DNA of 64,000 nt from an uncultured Tropicimonas sp. (GTDB taxonomy: Bacteria > Pseudomonadota > Alphaproteobacteria > Rhodobacterales > Rhodobacteraceae). Location of the stretch: assembly GCA_947497945.1 (NCBI GenBank), contig CANMIP010000001.1, forward strand, positions 248,001 through 312,000, written 5' to 3'. The notes below the pieces were generated by a model. The model saw nothing but the letters and a program-made list of their open reading frames with translations. It was not told where the DNA came from and did no database searches. Each line of letters starts with the position of its first letter. Positions within the stretch are counted from its first letter, which is position 1. Positions 37,627 through 45,821 of this stretch are shown piece after piece. The translations under genes and the position numbers were made by a program.

Positions 37627-39141
37627 ATGCCCGTCCCCTTCCTGACGCGGATCGCCGTGGTTTTCTTCCTGATGCTCGCGGCGACATTTCCCGCACTGGC
37701 AGAGCCGCGCTTCGCACTGATCGTCGGCAACCAGTCCTATGGCAGCGTCACCCCGCTCGACAACCCGGCGGCCGACGCCCAGCTCGTCGCCGACGCGCTG
37801 GAGCAGCGCGGTTTCACCGTCAAGCTGCTGCTGGATGCCGACCAGATCACGCTCACCCGCGCCATCGCCCAGTTCGGTCGCGACCTGCGCTCGGGCGGAG
37901 AGGAAACCACCGGGCTGTTCTATTATGCCGGTCACGCGGTCCAGAGCTTCGGGACGAACTTCCTGCTGCCGGTCGACGTCTCGCTGACCGATGCGGCGGA
38001 TCTGAGCCTCGTGGCGCTGCGCGCCGATGCGGTCCTGCGGCAGATGTCCTCGGCGGCAAACCGGACGAATATCGTCATCCTTGACGCCTGCCGCAACAAT
38101 CCCTTCGTCGATATTCCCGACATGAACGACAACGGTCTTGCCGAGATGAACGCCCCGACCGGAACGCTCATGGCCTATTCGACCTCGCCCGGCAGTGTCG
38201 CGCTGGATGGCACCGGCAATAACAGTCCCTACACGCAGGCGATGGTCGCCGAGATGCAGAAGCCCGGTCAGACCATCGAGCAGATGTTCAAGCGCGTGCG
38301 TGGCACGGTGCTGGAGGCGACAAAAGGCAGGCAGACGCCCTGGGAGACATCCTCGCTGACGACGGATTTCCAGTTTACCCCGGAGCGCAAGCTGAGCCCG
38401 GAGGAGATCGCGGAGAAACAGTTCTTCGACTCCGTGAAGGCGTCGCGGGACCCGGTCCAGATTGTGCTCTTCCTTCGGACCTATCCGGGGTCGGTGCATT
38501 TCGAGGAAGTGCGCGGGCTGCTCAGCAACGTGCTCGACGGCGAGCGCGCAAAGACGGGTGCGGTGGCATCTGCCGAACCGGCCGCGCCTGCCCCGCCGCC
38601 CGTGGCGGTGCCCAAGGAGCCGGAAGCCTCCGAACGCGAGTTGATCGAGGCAGCTCAAGGCTCGGGAAACCCGGTGGATTTCCAGGCCTATCTCGACGCG
38701 TTCCCGGACGGCGTCTTTGCCGAGTTGGCCCGGATGGAAATGGCGGCACTGGTCAAGGCGGCGCCAGAGCCGGAGCCTGCCGCTCCGGCGCCGGACCCCG
38801 TTGTCGAAGCCAGCGCCAAACCGGCCGAACTTGCACCGCTCGCACCGGAAGACCTGACGATGCAGACACCGCTTGCCGTTGCTGACCAAGCCCTCGCCGG
38901 CAAGACAATCGCGATGCTGATCGAAGGCTCGCCGCTCTTCGCACCAATCGAGGGCCTGCCGGATTCGGTCTGGTCCGGACGGCAATGCGCTACCTGCCAT
39001 GTCTGGAACCAGGAAGAGCTCTGCGAAGTCGGGGGAGGCTATGTCACCGCGCAGAACACGCGGGCGCTCAGCAAGCAGCACCCCTATGGCGGCGGCTTCA
39101 AGCGGGTTCTGAAAACCTGGGCGGAAGGCGGGTGCCGCTGA
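37627..39141 (+). CDS. Secreted caspase-like (peptidase C14) protein with C-terminal CxxCH motif
   Basis: 504 residues. Signal peptide FLTRIAVVFFLMLAATFPALA. The caspase-fold domain (27-250) has the His103/Cys155 dyad in FYYAGHAVQS and VILDACRNNP, so it should be active, with Arg/Lys specificity likely for this family. A low-complexity Pro/Ala linker follows (310-335 and 380-410), enclosing a short helical repeat (residues 335-375). The last 75 residues contain CATCH at 454-458 and further Cys at 466 and 503. CxxCH is the heme-c attachment motif, so a monoheme domain or a zinc/disulphide site is possible. It is coupled to the YceI-OmpA gene. Confidence 0.82.
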   Translation: MPVPFLTRIAVVFFLMLAATFPALAEPRFALIVGNQSYGSVTPLDNPAADAQLVADALEQRGFTVKLLLDADQITLTRAIAQFGRDLRSGGEETTGLFYYAGHAVQSFGTNFLLPVDVSLTDAADLSLVALRADAVLRQMSSAANRTNIVILDACRNNPFVDIPDMNDNGLAEMNAPTGTLMAYSTSPGSVALDGTGNNSPYTQAMVAEMQKPGQTIEQMFKRVRGTVLEATKGRQTPWETSSLTTDFQFTPERKLSPEEIAEKQFFDSVKASRDPVQIVLFLRTYPGSVHFEEVRGLLSNVLDGERAKTGAVASAEPAAPAPPPVAVPKEPEASERELIEAAQGSGNPVDFQAYLDAFPDGVFAELARMEMAALVKAAPEPEPAAPAPDPVVEASAKPAELAPLAPEDLTMQTPLAVADQALAGKTIAMLIEGSPLFAPIEGLPDSVWSGRQCATCHVWNQEELCEVGGGYVTAQNTRALSKQHPYGGGFKRVLKTWAEGGCR

Positions 39142-39472
39142 AGGGGCGTGACGCCGCTTGCCTTGCCAAGGCCGGTTCCCGAACCGGCCGGCGCCGGGAA
39201 ACCCCGACTGGCGGCGACATGCGACCGGCGATGACATCAGTCGCCGGTTGCCGGCTGGCCTGCCCGCGCTGCATCGATTTCATGTTCTGAAAAAAAATGG
39301 AGGGCCCCACCCCGGAACCCTCCATTACCCCACGTGCCTCAGTTGCACCACACGCGTCGGAAAGAATCTCCGGGGTCATCCTTGACCCGCACAGATTGGA
39401 TACGCGACGGGGCGATTCATTGCAAACACCGAGTATCGCGCATTTTCTGCAAACTCGATGTTTCGGTCCGGA
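39142..39472. other. 331-bp intergenic region
   Basis: Between the caspase-like gene and the convergent DUF2853 gene. It holds a perfect hairpin just after the first gene (GGCCGGTTC 39170-39178, GAACCGGCC 39181-39189, no T-run) and the minus-strand terminator listed separately. I see no gene, tRNA or repeat in the remainder (39330-39472). Confidence 0.5.
39290..39326 (-). terminator. Rho-independent terminator of the DUF2853 gene
   Basis: AATGGAGGG (39296-39304) pairs with CCCTCCATT (39318-39326). A run of eight A residues at 39290-39297 becomes the T-run on the minus strand, so it terminates transcripts from the DUF2853 gene. It lies about 150 bp past that gene's stop. Confidence 0.75.
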
Positions 39473-39814
39473 TCAGCCGTAGACGGCTTCCTTGCCGAAA
39501 TGCTTCGTCAGCATGTAGTAGATCACGGCGCGGAACTTGTTGCGCTCGGATTTCCCATAGGTCTCGATGACCTTCTCGATCGCCTCGTCCAGCTCGGGAC
39601 CGTCGGCAAGCTCGAGCTTCTTGATGAGGAAGTTCTGCTTCACGGTTTCCAGCTCGGCGGGCTGGCTGGACGCGACGGTGGACGCATCTGCATTGTAGAT
39701 CGAGGGGCCGCAACCGATCGTGACCTTGGTCAGCAGGTCCATGTCAGGCTCGACACCGCACTTGGTTTTCAGATCATCGGCATATTTCGCGATCAGTTCA
39801 TCTCGCTTGCTCAT
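39473..39814 (-). CDS. DUF2853 family protein
   Basis: 113 residues, soluble, all-helical appearance (MSKRDELIAKYADDLKTKCGVEPDMDLL; ELDEAIEKVIETYGKSERNKFRAVIYYML). This length and the C-terminal 'R.R.V.YYLL.KHFGK' style match the small DUF2853 family, whose function is unknown. It is a single gene with its own terminator. Confidence 0.8.
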   Translation of the reverse strand: MSKRDELIAKYADDLKTKCGVEPDMDLLTKVTIGCGPSIYNADASTVASSQPAELETVKQNFLIKKLELADGPELDEAIEKVIETYGKSERNKFRAVIYYMLTKHFGKEAVYG

Positions 39815-39938
39815 GGCATCCCTTCCCTTGGCAACACACTTTTCAAAACGGCAGCACAGATTGCACCGCCCGCGCCCACGTTAGCCGCGAGATTCGAAGG
39901 GAAAAAGAAAAATTCCACCTGTCGTTGCAGGAGTTCGC

Positions 39939-41180
39939 TCACCGCGAGCCCGTTTTGCGTCGGTTTGCGCCTGTTTCGGGCCCAGAGAGCGGCCAGAGTC
40001 CGGCCGACGCCCCTTCCGTCACGAAGAGCGCAACATGGTAGAGCAGGCGCGAAAGGCCGGCATCCCAGGTGACATTTCCATCGCCATCGAACTGGTTCAC
40101 CCAGGACGGACCGCCATCGGCATCGAAATACCGGCCAAAGATCACACCGGCGATCTCGCGCGCCCTGCGGGCAGAGCGGGCATCGCCCATGTCGCGTGCC
40201 GTGGCGGCGTGAAACTTGCCGGCCTCGGTCAGCGGCCAGAGAAGGTGCGTCGGCTCGGTCACCGTGCCGTCGGCATCCAGCGCATCATATGTCGAACCGG
40301 CCATCTTGCCCTCGGTGCGCCAGCCATGGGCCGTCGCGAAGCCACGCATCCGCCCGACAAGCTGTTCGGCAGCGGCATCGCCGGTCAGGCTTGCGTGACG
40401 ATGCAGCAGCCAGGCCCATTCATATTGATGCCCCGGCTCGCGGCGCCGCCCGTCCGGCGTGTCGATCGGACGAAGGTCATGGCCGACAAACTCGCGCACA
40501 GCACCTGTCTTCGGGTCGATGAAATAGCGCTCACCCGCCGCCACCAACCGCCGCGCCCGCTCCGTCCAGATCGGATCTCCGGTCACCTCGAGACATTGCA
40601 GCACGGCTTCGAGCATATGCATATGCGGGTTCTGCGCTCGCAGGTCGTCCGGGACCGCGCCTTTGGCGGCCATCTGGTCATTCTCCCAGAGCGCCCCGGC
40701 GGCCTCATCGGTCAGGGCGGTCTCGACGAAGGACCAGCAGCGCGCGACATCCTCTTCGCTGACCGCTTCCGGCGCAACGTCACGCAGCGTGACCAGCGCC
40801 AGCAGGACGAAGCTCTGGTCATAGGTCCGGCGCAGCCGGGCTTCATCCGTCTCCAGCGGGGATCCGTCGGGATTGACCGCGTAGCGGCAGCCGCCATCCG
40901 CATCCCTCAGGTAGCGCAGGATGAAGGCGTTGATCCGCAGCGCGGCCTCGATCAGCCGGGCATTGCCGCCCAGCCGTCCGATCTGTGCCAGCATGAAAGC
41001 GGTGCGCGCCTGGGCCAGCGTCGTCGTCGGGCCGCCCTTGTCCGGCAACTCTTCAACGACGGGGGCCGGGCCGGTTCCCGACGGCAAGGCGATATCGAGC
41101 CAGGCCGGCAGGAACTCATCGGCGAAACGCGCCGCGCGGGCGGCGCCTTCCTCTGCATTCAGGGCGATCGGAGCCGTCAT
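39939..41180 (-). CDS. AGE-family epimerase/isomerase
   Basis: 413 residues from ATG 41180 (MTAPIALNAEEGAARA); the in-frame upstream start at 41246 is less likely. The (alpha/alpha)6 barrel of the N-acylglucosamine 2-epimerase family is suggested by its length and by motifs HMHMLEAVLQCLE, RREPGHQYEWAWLL and STYDALDADG. Members isomerise mannose/fructose/glucose or their phosphates, or epimerise N-acylglucosamine. The substrate is not decided by sequence; Rhodobacterales copies are often labelled mannose-6-phosphate isomerase. It lies downstream of ahcY in the same direction. Confidence 0.82.
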   Translation of the reverse strand: MTAPIALNAEEGAARAARFADEFLPAWLDIALPSGTGPAPVVEELPDKGGPTTTLAQARTAFMLAQIGRLGGNARLIEAALRINAFILRYLRDADGGCRYAVNPDGSPLETDEARLRRTYDQSFVLLALVTLRDVAPEAVSEEDVARCWSFVETALTDEAAGALWENDQMAAKGAVPDDLRAQNPHMHMLEAVLQCLEVTGDPIWTERARRLVAAGERYFIDPKTGAVREFVGHDLRPIDTPDGRRREPGHQYEWAWLLHRHASLTGDAAAEQLVGRMRGFATAHGWRTEGKMAGSTYDALDADGTVTEPTHLLWPLTEAGKFHAATARDMGDARSARRAREIAGVIFGRYFDADGGPSWVNQFDGDGNVTWDAGLSRLLYHVALFVTEGASAGLWPLSGPETGANRRKTGSR

Positions 41181-41247
41181 TTCGGACCTCGGTTTACAAA
41201 TATTGTCATCCCGAGATGTCTTGAACCGAACCCGACCCGGGATCAAG

Positions 41248-42636
41248 TCAGTAGCGATAATGCTCCGGTTTGAACGGCCCTTCGACGGTCACGCCGATAT
41301 ACTCGGCCTGTTCCGGCGAAAGCTCGGAGAGGCGCACGCCGATCCGCTGCAGGTGCAGGCGCGCGACCTTCTCGTCCAGGTGCTTGGGCAGGATGATGAC
41401 CTCGTTGCCATAGGCATCGGCATTCTGCCAAAGTTCCATCTGCGCCAGAACCTGGTTGGTGAAGGACGCGGACATCACGAAGGAGGGGTGGCCGGTGGCG
41501 TTGCCGAGATTGAGCAGGCGGCCCTCGGAGAGCAGGATCATGCGATTGCCGCTCGGCATCTCGATCATGTCCACCTGGTCCTTGATATTGGTCCATTTCA
41601 GGTTCTTCAGGCTGGCGACCTGAATCTCGTTGTCGAAATGGCCGATATTGCCGACGATCGCCATGTCCTTCATCTCACGCATGTGCTCGAGACGAATCAC
41701 GTCGCGATTGCCCGTCGTCGTGATGAAGATGTCGGCGGTGGACACCGCGTCCTCGAGTTGTATGACCTCGAAACCGTCCATCGCGGCCTGAAGCGCACAG
41801 ATCGGGTCGACCTCGGTGACCTTCACCCGGGCGCCGGCGCCGCGCAGGCTCGCCGAGGAGCCCTTGCCGACATCGCCATAGCCGCAGACAACAGCCGTCT
41901 TGCCGGCCATCATCGTGTCCGTGGCACGGCGGATGCCGTCGACCAGAGATTCCTTGCAGCCATATTTGTTGTCGAATTTCGACTTCGTGACCGAGTCGTT
42001 GACGTTGATCGCCGGGAAAGGCAGCAGGCCTTTCTTGTGCAGATCATAGAGACGGTGCACGCCGGTCGTGGTCTCCTCGGAGACACCCCGGATCGCAGCG
42101 CGCGTCTTGGTGAACCAACCCGGGCTCTGCGCCATGCGCTTGCGGATCTGGTTGAAAACAACCTCTTCCTCTTCGGATTGCGGCACGCCAAGCACGTCTT
42201 CGCCAGCCTCGGCGCGGGCGCCGAGCAGCACGTAGAGCGTCGCATCGCCGCCATCGTCGAGGATCAGGTTCGGGCCTTCGGGGAACTGGAAGGAGCGGTC
42301 GAGATAGTCCCAATGCTCTTCAAGCGACTGGCCCTTGACCGCGAAGACCGGCACACCCGCGGCGGCAATCGCGGCGGCGGCGTGGTCCTGGGTGGAGAAG
42401 ATGTTGCAGGAGGCCCAACGGACATCGGCGCCAAGCTTGACCAGGGTCTCGATCAGCACGGCGGTCTGAATCGTCATGTGCAGCGAGCCGACGATGCGCG
42501 ATCCCTTGAGCGGCTGAGCCGCGCCATACTCTTCGCGCAGAGCCATCAGGCCGGGCATTTCCGTCTCGGCGATATCGAGTTCCTTGCGGCCAAAATCGGC
42601 CAAAGCAATGTCCTTGACGATATAATCTTGCACCAT
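41248..42636 (-). CDS. ahcY: Adenosylhomocysteinase
   Basis: 462 residues, full length, ending KPEHYRY as in bacterial AhcY. The NAD-binding site [18 protein letters not shown] and the substrate residues in [17 protein letters not shown] are intact. It hydrolyses S-adenosylhomocysteine to adenosine and homocysteine, removing the inhibitor of methyltransferases. The start at 42636 has AAGGAG six bases upstream. Proximity to regA/regB matches the known photosynthesis-regulator neighbourhood in Rhodobacter. Confidence 0.97.
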   Translation of the reverse strand: MVQDYIVKDIALADFGRKELDIAETEMPGLMALREEYGAAQPLKGSRIVGSLHMTIQTAVLIETLVKLGADVRWASCNIFSTQDHAAAAIAAAGVPVFAVKGQSLEEHWDYLDRSFQFPEGPNLILDDGGDATLYVLLGARAEAGEDVLGVPQSEEEEVVFNQIRKRMAQSPGWFTKTRAAIRGVSEETTTGVHRLYDLHKKGLLPFPAINVNDSVTKSKFDNKYGCKESLVDGIRRATDTMMAGKTAVVCGYGDVGKGSSASLRGAGARVKVTEVDPICALQAAMDGFEVIQLEDAVSTADIFITTTGNRDVIRLEHMREMKDMAIVGNIGHFDNEIQVASLKNLKWTNIKDQVDMIEMPSGNRMILLSEGRLLNLGNATGHPSFVMSASFTNQVLAQMELWQNADAYGNEVIILPKHLDEKVARLHLQRIGVRLSELSPEQAEYIGVTVEGPFKPEHYRY

Positions 42637-42642
42637 GATGCG

Positions 42643-42667
42643 CTCCTTGCCAAATCATGTCATTTGG
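42643..42667 (-). promoter_or_regulatory. Inverted repeat next to the ahcY ribosome-binding site
   Basis: CCAAAT (42650-42655) and ATTTGG (42662-42667) flank a 6-nt loop. On the minus strand this hairpin ends one base before AAGGAG (42643-42648), the ahcY ribosome site. It could modulate translation. It does not match a SAH or SAM riboswitch that I can recognise. Confidence 0.3.
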
Positions 42668-42824
42668 GCGGTGACATAGCGGCCGCACCTGCCCCCGGCA
42701 AGGGTGGGCGGTGATTTCGACCCAAAGGAGGCTGCCGCAGCGCAATGCGATGTCAGGGCTACACAGCGCTGCCCGATTTCGATACTGAGCCGGAACAAAG
42801 CCGCAACACTCCGAGGACCACCCA

Positions 42825-43421
42825 ATGGCCAAAGCCCCCCGTGCCTGGCAACGCATGCTCTCAGGTCGCCGTCTGGACCTGCTGGATCCGACGCCGATGG
42901 ATATCGAGATCGAGGATATCGCGCATGGTCTGGCCTTCGTCGCCCGCTGGAACGGGCAGACGATGGGAGATTTCGCTTATTCGGTGGCGGAGCATTCGGT
43001 TCTGGTCGAGGAGATCTTCGGGCGGCTGCAGCCGGACGCGCCGGCCAAATGGCGCCTGGCCGCCCTGCTGCATGACGCCCCCGAATATGTGATCGGCGAC
43101 ATGATCTCGCCTGTGAAGGCGGCCATCGGGGCGAGCTATGGCGCGCTGGACGAGCGGCTGACGGCGGCGATCCATATCCGTTTCGGCCTGCCGGCGCAGA
43201 TCCCGCTAAAGGTGAAGAAGCAGATCAAGAAGGCCGACCGGATCTCCGCCTGGCTGGAAGCGACCCAGCTTGCGGGATTCTCGGTCTCCGAATCCAACAG
43301 GTTCTTCGGCAAGCCCAATGCCGATGTCATTGCCGGTCTGGCGTTACATCTGCGGCCGCCGGTCGAGGTCCGTGCGGCGTTCACGCGCCGCCATGAGGAA
43401 CTGCTCGACCTGCTGCGCTGA
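42825..43421 (+). CDS. HD-domain phosphohydrolase (YfbR/5'-nucleotidase-like)
   Basis: 198 residues. HD-domain metal ligands: His in VAEHSVLVEEIF, the HD pair in ALLHDAPEYVIGD, and a later Asp in KKADRISAWLEATQ. Similar small HD proteins hydrolyse nucleoside monophosphates (YfbR). Substrate not determined. It is divergent from ahcY across a 188-bp gap. Confidence 0.82.
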   Translation: MAKAPRAWQRMLSGRRLDLLDPTPMDIEIEDIAHGLAFVARWNGQTMGDFAYSVAEHSVLVEEIFGRLQPDAPAKWRLAALLHDAPEYVIGDMISPVKAAIGASYGALDERLTAAIHIRFGLPAQIPLKVKKQIKKADRISAWLEATQLAGFSVSESNRFFGKPNADVIAGLALHLRPPVEVRAAFTRRHEELLDLLR

Positions 43422-43468
43422 ACATGGAAGGCTCTGCTCGGGACACCGGCATGTGAAGGAGATCGGAA

Positions 43469-44020
43469 ATGAAGGCGGGATGGACGATTGTCTGGCTGTT
43501 GCTGGGCACGGGCATGGCGCAGGCCGATCCGGACTGGTGTCAGGCATTGTTCGACGCGGCGCCGGCCGAGCTGGAATCCATGCCCGTTCTGGAACGGACC
43601 GAACGTGACGACAGCAGGCCTGGTTTCGCGGTGACCTATGCTGCCAGCCACCCGCTGACGGTGGAGTTCTTCGATGCTGGCCTGGATGCGATCACGGAAG
43701 ACGCAGTGGAGAACAGTTTCTTCCTGGCCGCGCGGGATGTCGTCTCGCTCAACAAGGAGCTGGAACATCGCCCGACGGGCAAGCCGACCTTCCACCGGCA
43801 GGCCCCCGAAAGCGGCCCGGGCCCGATCATCTACCGGATGGACCTGTCCAGCGAGTCCGACAGCGCGGCGGTCATCAACGACACCCTGTTCCTCTTCGGT
43901 TGGGGCGACTGCATGGTGAAGCTCCACCTGAGCGACCGGCTTGCGGAGAAACAAACCTCCGTCGAAAAGGCGCAATCCCTCGTCGACAGCCTGATCGATG
44001 CCCTGCCGGAGCGGCCCTGA
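43469..44020 (+). CDS. Exported hypothetical protein
   Basis: 183 residues with signal peptide MKAGWTIVWLLLGTGMAQA. Two Cys remain in the mature part (DWCQALF, GDCMVKL), which could form a disulphide. The sequence looks like a single alpha/beta domain with a helical C-terminus. I do not recognise a family. It follows the HD gene by 47 bp and is convergent with the lipoprotein gene. Confidence 0.65.
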   Translation: MKAGWTIVWLLLGTGMAQADPDWCQALFDAAPAELESMPVLERTERDDSRPGFAVTYAASHPLTVEFFDAGLDAITEDAVENSFFLAARDVVSLNKELEHRPTGKPTFHRQAPESGPGPIIYRMDLSSESDSAAVINDTLFLFGWGDCMVKLHLSDRLAEKQTSVEKAQSLVDSLIDALPERP

Positions 44021-44023
44021 GGT

Positions 44024-44425
44024 TCAGATCGTGCAGGTCCGTCCGGCCTGTCCCGTCGCGGTCCGCCAGCCGACGAAAGCGGGCGGGTCGAACGGTCTGG
44101 TCTCGAAATAGAGCGTCGTCCCATCCGGCCAGCGCGCCGCGCGCAGGCCCGGGCAGGCTTGCGCAACACTGTCCGGCGCGCGCCCCATCAGCTTGGACAT
44201 CGCGACGATCGCCCCCGGCTCGGCCCGGTTGAAGTCGATCTCCCGGCCGGTTGCCCCGGCCTGGATTCCGTCGGCCGCAAAGACCGGCGCGGCGACGGGC
44301 GTGGAATAGCTTGCCGGTTGCGGCGTGGGCGGCGCCGTCGGGGCGCTTGCATTCATGCACCCCGCCAAAACGAAACAACCGGCCACGAGGGCCGGCTGTA
44401 TGAGTGTTGGTCTCGCCCGGCGCAT
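44024..44425 (-). CDS. Small lipoprotein of unknown function
   Basis: 133 residues with a lipoprotein signal (ALVAGCFVLAGCMN, lipobox LAGC). A Pro/Ala/Thr-rich spacer follows, then a small domain with two Cys near its ends (QACPGLRAARW, GRTCTI). It lies 4 bp downstream of regA and is probably co-transcribed with it. Confidence 0.65.
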   Translation of the reverse strand: MRRARPTLIQPALVAGCFVLAGCMNASAPTAPPTPQPASYSTPVAAPVFAADGIQAGATGREIDFNRAEPGAIVAMSKLMGRAPDSVAQACPGLRAARWPDGTTLYFETRPFDPPAFVGWRTATGQAGRTCTI

Positions 44426-44429
44426 CGCG

Positions 44430-44984
44430 TCAGCGCGGGGAGCGCTTGGCGAGGATGCGCTGAAGCGTGCGGCGATGCATGTTCAGCCGGCGCGCGGTCT
44501 CGGAGACATTGCGGTCGCAAAGCTCGTAGACACGCTGGATATGCTCCCAGCGCACACGGTCGGCGGACATCGGGTTCTCCGGCGGCGGCGGCAGGGTGTC
44601 GCCATTGGCCAGCAGCGCGGCGGTGACGTCATTGGCGTCGGCCGGCTTGGAGAGGTAATCCGTCGCGCCGATCTTCACGGCGGCTACGGCCGTGGCGATC
44701 GCACCATATCCCGTGAGCACAACGATCCGCGCATCGGGACGCTTTTCGCGCAGCACCTCGACCACGTCGAGCCCGTTGCCATCTTCCAATCGCAGGTCGA
44801 CAACCGCATAGGCCGGCGGACGCGCCGTTGCCACGGCCTTGCCGGCCGCAACGGACAGCGCCATTTCCGGCTCGAATCCACGTTTCTCCATCGCCCGGGT
44901 CAGACGGCGCAGGAACGGCTCGTCATCGTCCACAATCAGAAGGGACTTGTCCTCGCCGATATCCTGCAGTTCGCGCTCCACCAT
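44430..44984 (-). CDS. regA: Response regulator of the RegA/PrrA/ActR family
   Basis: 184 residues, typical length. Receiver domain with phospho-acceptor Asp63 (YAVVDLRLEDGNG), acidic pair in LLIVDDDEPF, Lys in YLSKPADAND. After a proline hinge (LPPPPENP) the Fis-type HTH NVSETARRLNMHRRTLQRI, which is nearly invariant in RegA proteins, ends the protein. With RegB it forms the global redox two-component system for photosynthesis, respiration, nitrogen and carbon fixation genes. Located beside senC and divergent regB as in Rhodobacter. Confidence 0.95.
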   Translation of the reverse strand: MVERELQDIGEDKSLLIVDDDEPFLRRLTRAMEKRGFEPEMALSVAAGKAVATARPPAYAVVDLRLEDGNGLDVVEVLREKRPDARIVVLTGYGAIATAVAAVKIGATDYLSKPADANDVTAALLANGDTLPPPPENPMSADRVRWEHIQRVYELCDRNVSETARRLNMHRRTLQRILAKRSPR

Positions 44985-45027
44985 CGGCAGCCTCCGGCAT
45001 TTGCTTTTTCTTTTTCACGTTCGACCG

Positions 45028-45056
45028 GACACTAGTGTCATGACGCCGCAGCGTCA
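45028..45056. promoter_or_regulatory. Two adjacent palindromes upstream of regA
   Basis: GACACTAGTGTC (45028-45039) is a perfect 12-bp palindrome, and TGACGC-CGCA-GCGTCA (45041-45056) a perfect 6+6 inverted repeat. Both lie in the 119-bp gap between senC and regA, about 45-70 bp upstream of the regA start. They look like dimer-binding operators; the binding protein is unknown. Confidence 0.4.
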
Positions 45057-45103
45057 AACAGTTGCGACACAGAAGTGGCCCCTTTTCAACGAATCTTGGG
45101 TCC

Positions 45104-45724
45104 TCAGCCCTTTTCCAGGAAGCATTGGACCTTGTCCGCGAGCTGATCCGGGGTCAGTTCGCGGCGGAAATACTCGACGAATCCCGTGTCTGGATAGACG
45201 AGATAGGTGAAGGTCGAGTGGTCGATGAGGTAATACTCGTCCTCCGGGTCCCGAATGGAGAAATAGGTCCGGTAGGCCTTGGAAGCGGCGCGGATCTGTT
45301 CCTCGGACCCGGTCAGGCCGAGCATGTCCTCATGCAGGTTATGGGTGAAATCCGCCATCGATTGCGCATCGTCCCGCCCATAATCCACCGAGACGAAGAT
45401 CGGCTGGACGTCAAATCCGCGTTCCTTGAGGATATCGACCGCTTCGGCATTTCGCACCGTGTCCAGCGGGCAGACATCCGGGCAGTAGGTATAGCCGAAA
45501 TAGAGCAGCGAGGGGCGGGTGAAGATTTCCGTCTCGGTCACCGTCTCGCCGGTCTCGCTGACCAGCTCCAGCGGTCCGCCGATCGACTCGCTGCCGCCGG
45601 CGACCGCACCGCTCCGGCATTCGGCGTAGACATCCGGCTCGCCACCCATCGTGAACAGGAGCGCGCCGCCTATCACGACTGCCAGCGCGCTTGTCGCAAG
45701 AATTGCTATTGTGCCGGTCTTCAT
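45104..45724 (-). CDS. senC: SCO1/SenC/PrrC copper-binding thioredoxin-fold protein
   Basis: 206 residues from ATG 45724 (MKTGTIAILATSALAVVIGG, a membrane anchor). The copper site is in FGYTYCPDVCPLDT (CxxxC), with the third ligand His in DHSTFTYLVYPD. SCO proteins deliver copper to the CuA centre of cytochrome oxidase, and in Rhodobacter PrrC/SenC also affects RegB signalling. It lies directly upstream of regA and divergent from regB. Confidence 0.93.
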   Translation of the reverse strand: MKTGTIAILATSALAVVIGGALLFTMGGEPDVYAECRSGAVAGGSESIGGPLELVSETGETVTETEIFTRPSLLYFGYTYCPDVCPLDTVRNAEAVDILKERGFDVQPIFVSVDYGRDDAQSMADFTHNLHEDMLGLTGSEEQIRAASKAYRTYFSIRDPEDEYYLIDHSTFTYLVYPDTGFVEYFRRELTPDQLADKVQCFLEKG

Positions 45725-45821
45725 CTTCCCTCCTCCGGGCTCCCTACCCGTTTGCCGCCGCCCGAACGCCCCGCTATCTAGGTTGGACAAGCCGAAACGC
45801 GACAGCCAGGAGCCCCCAAAC

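Noticed and set aside
42637-42824. SAH/SAM riboswitch upstream of ahcY
   Set aside because: Only a 6-bp hairpin is visible; I cannot match the pseudoknot layout of known classes.
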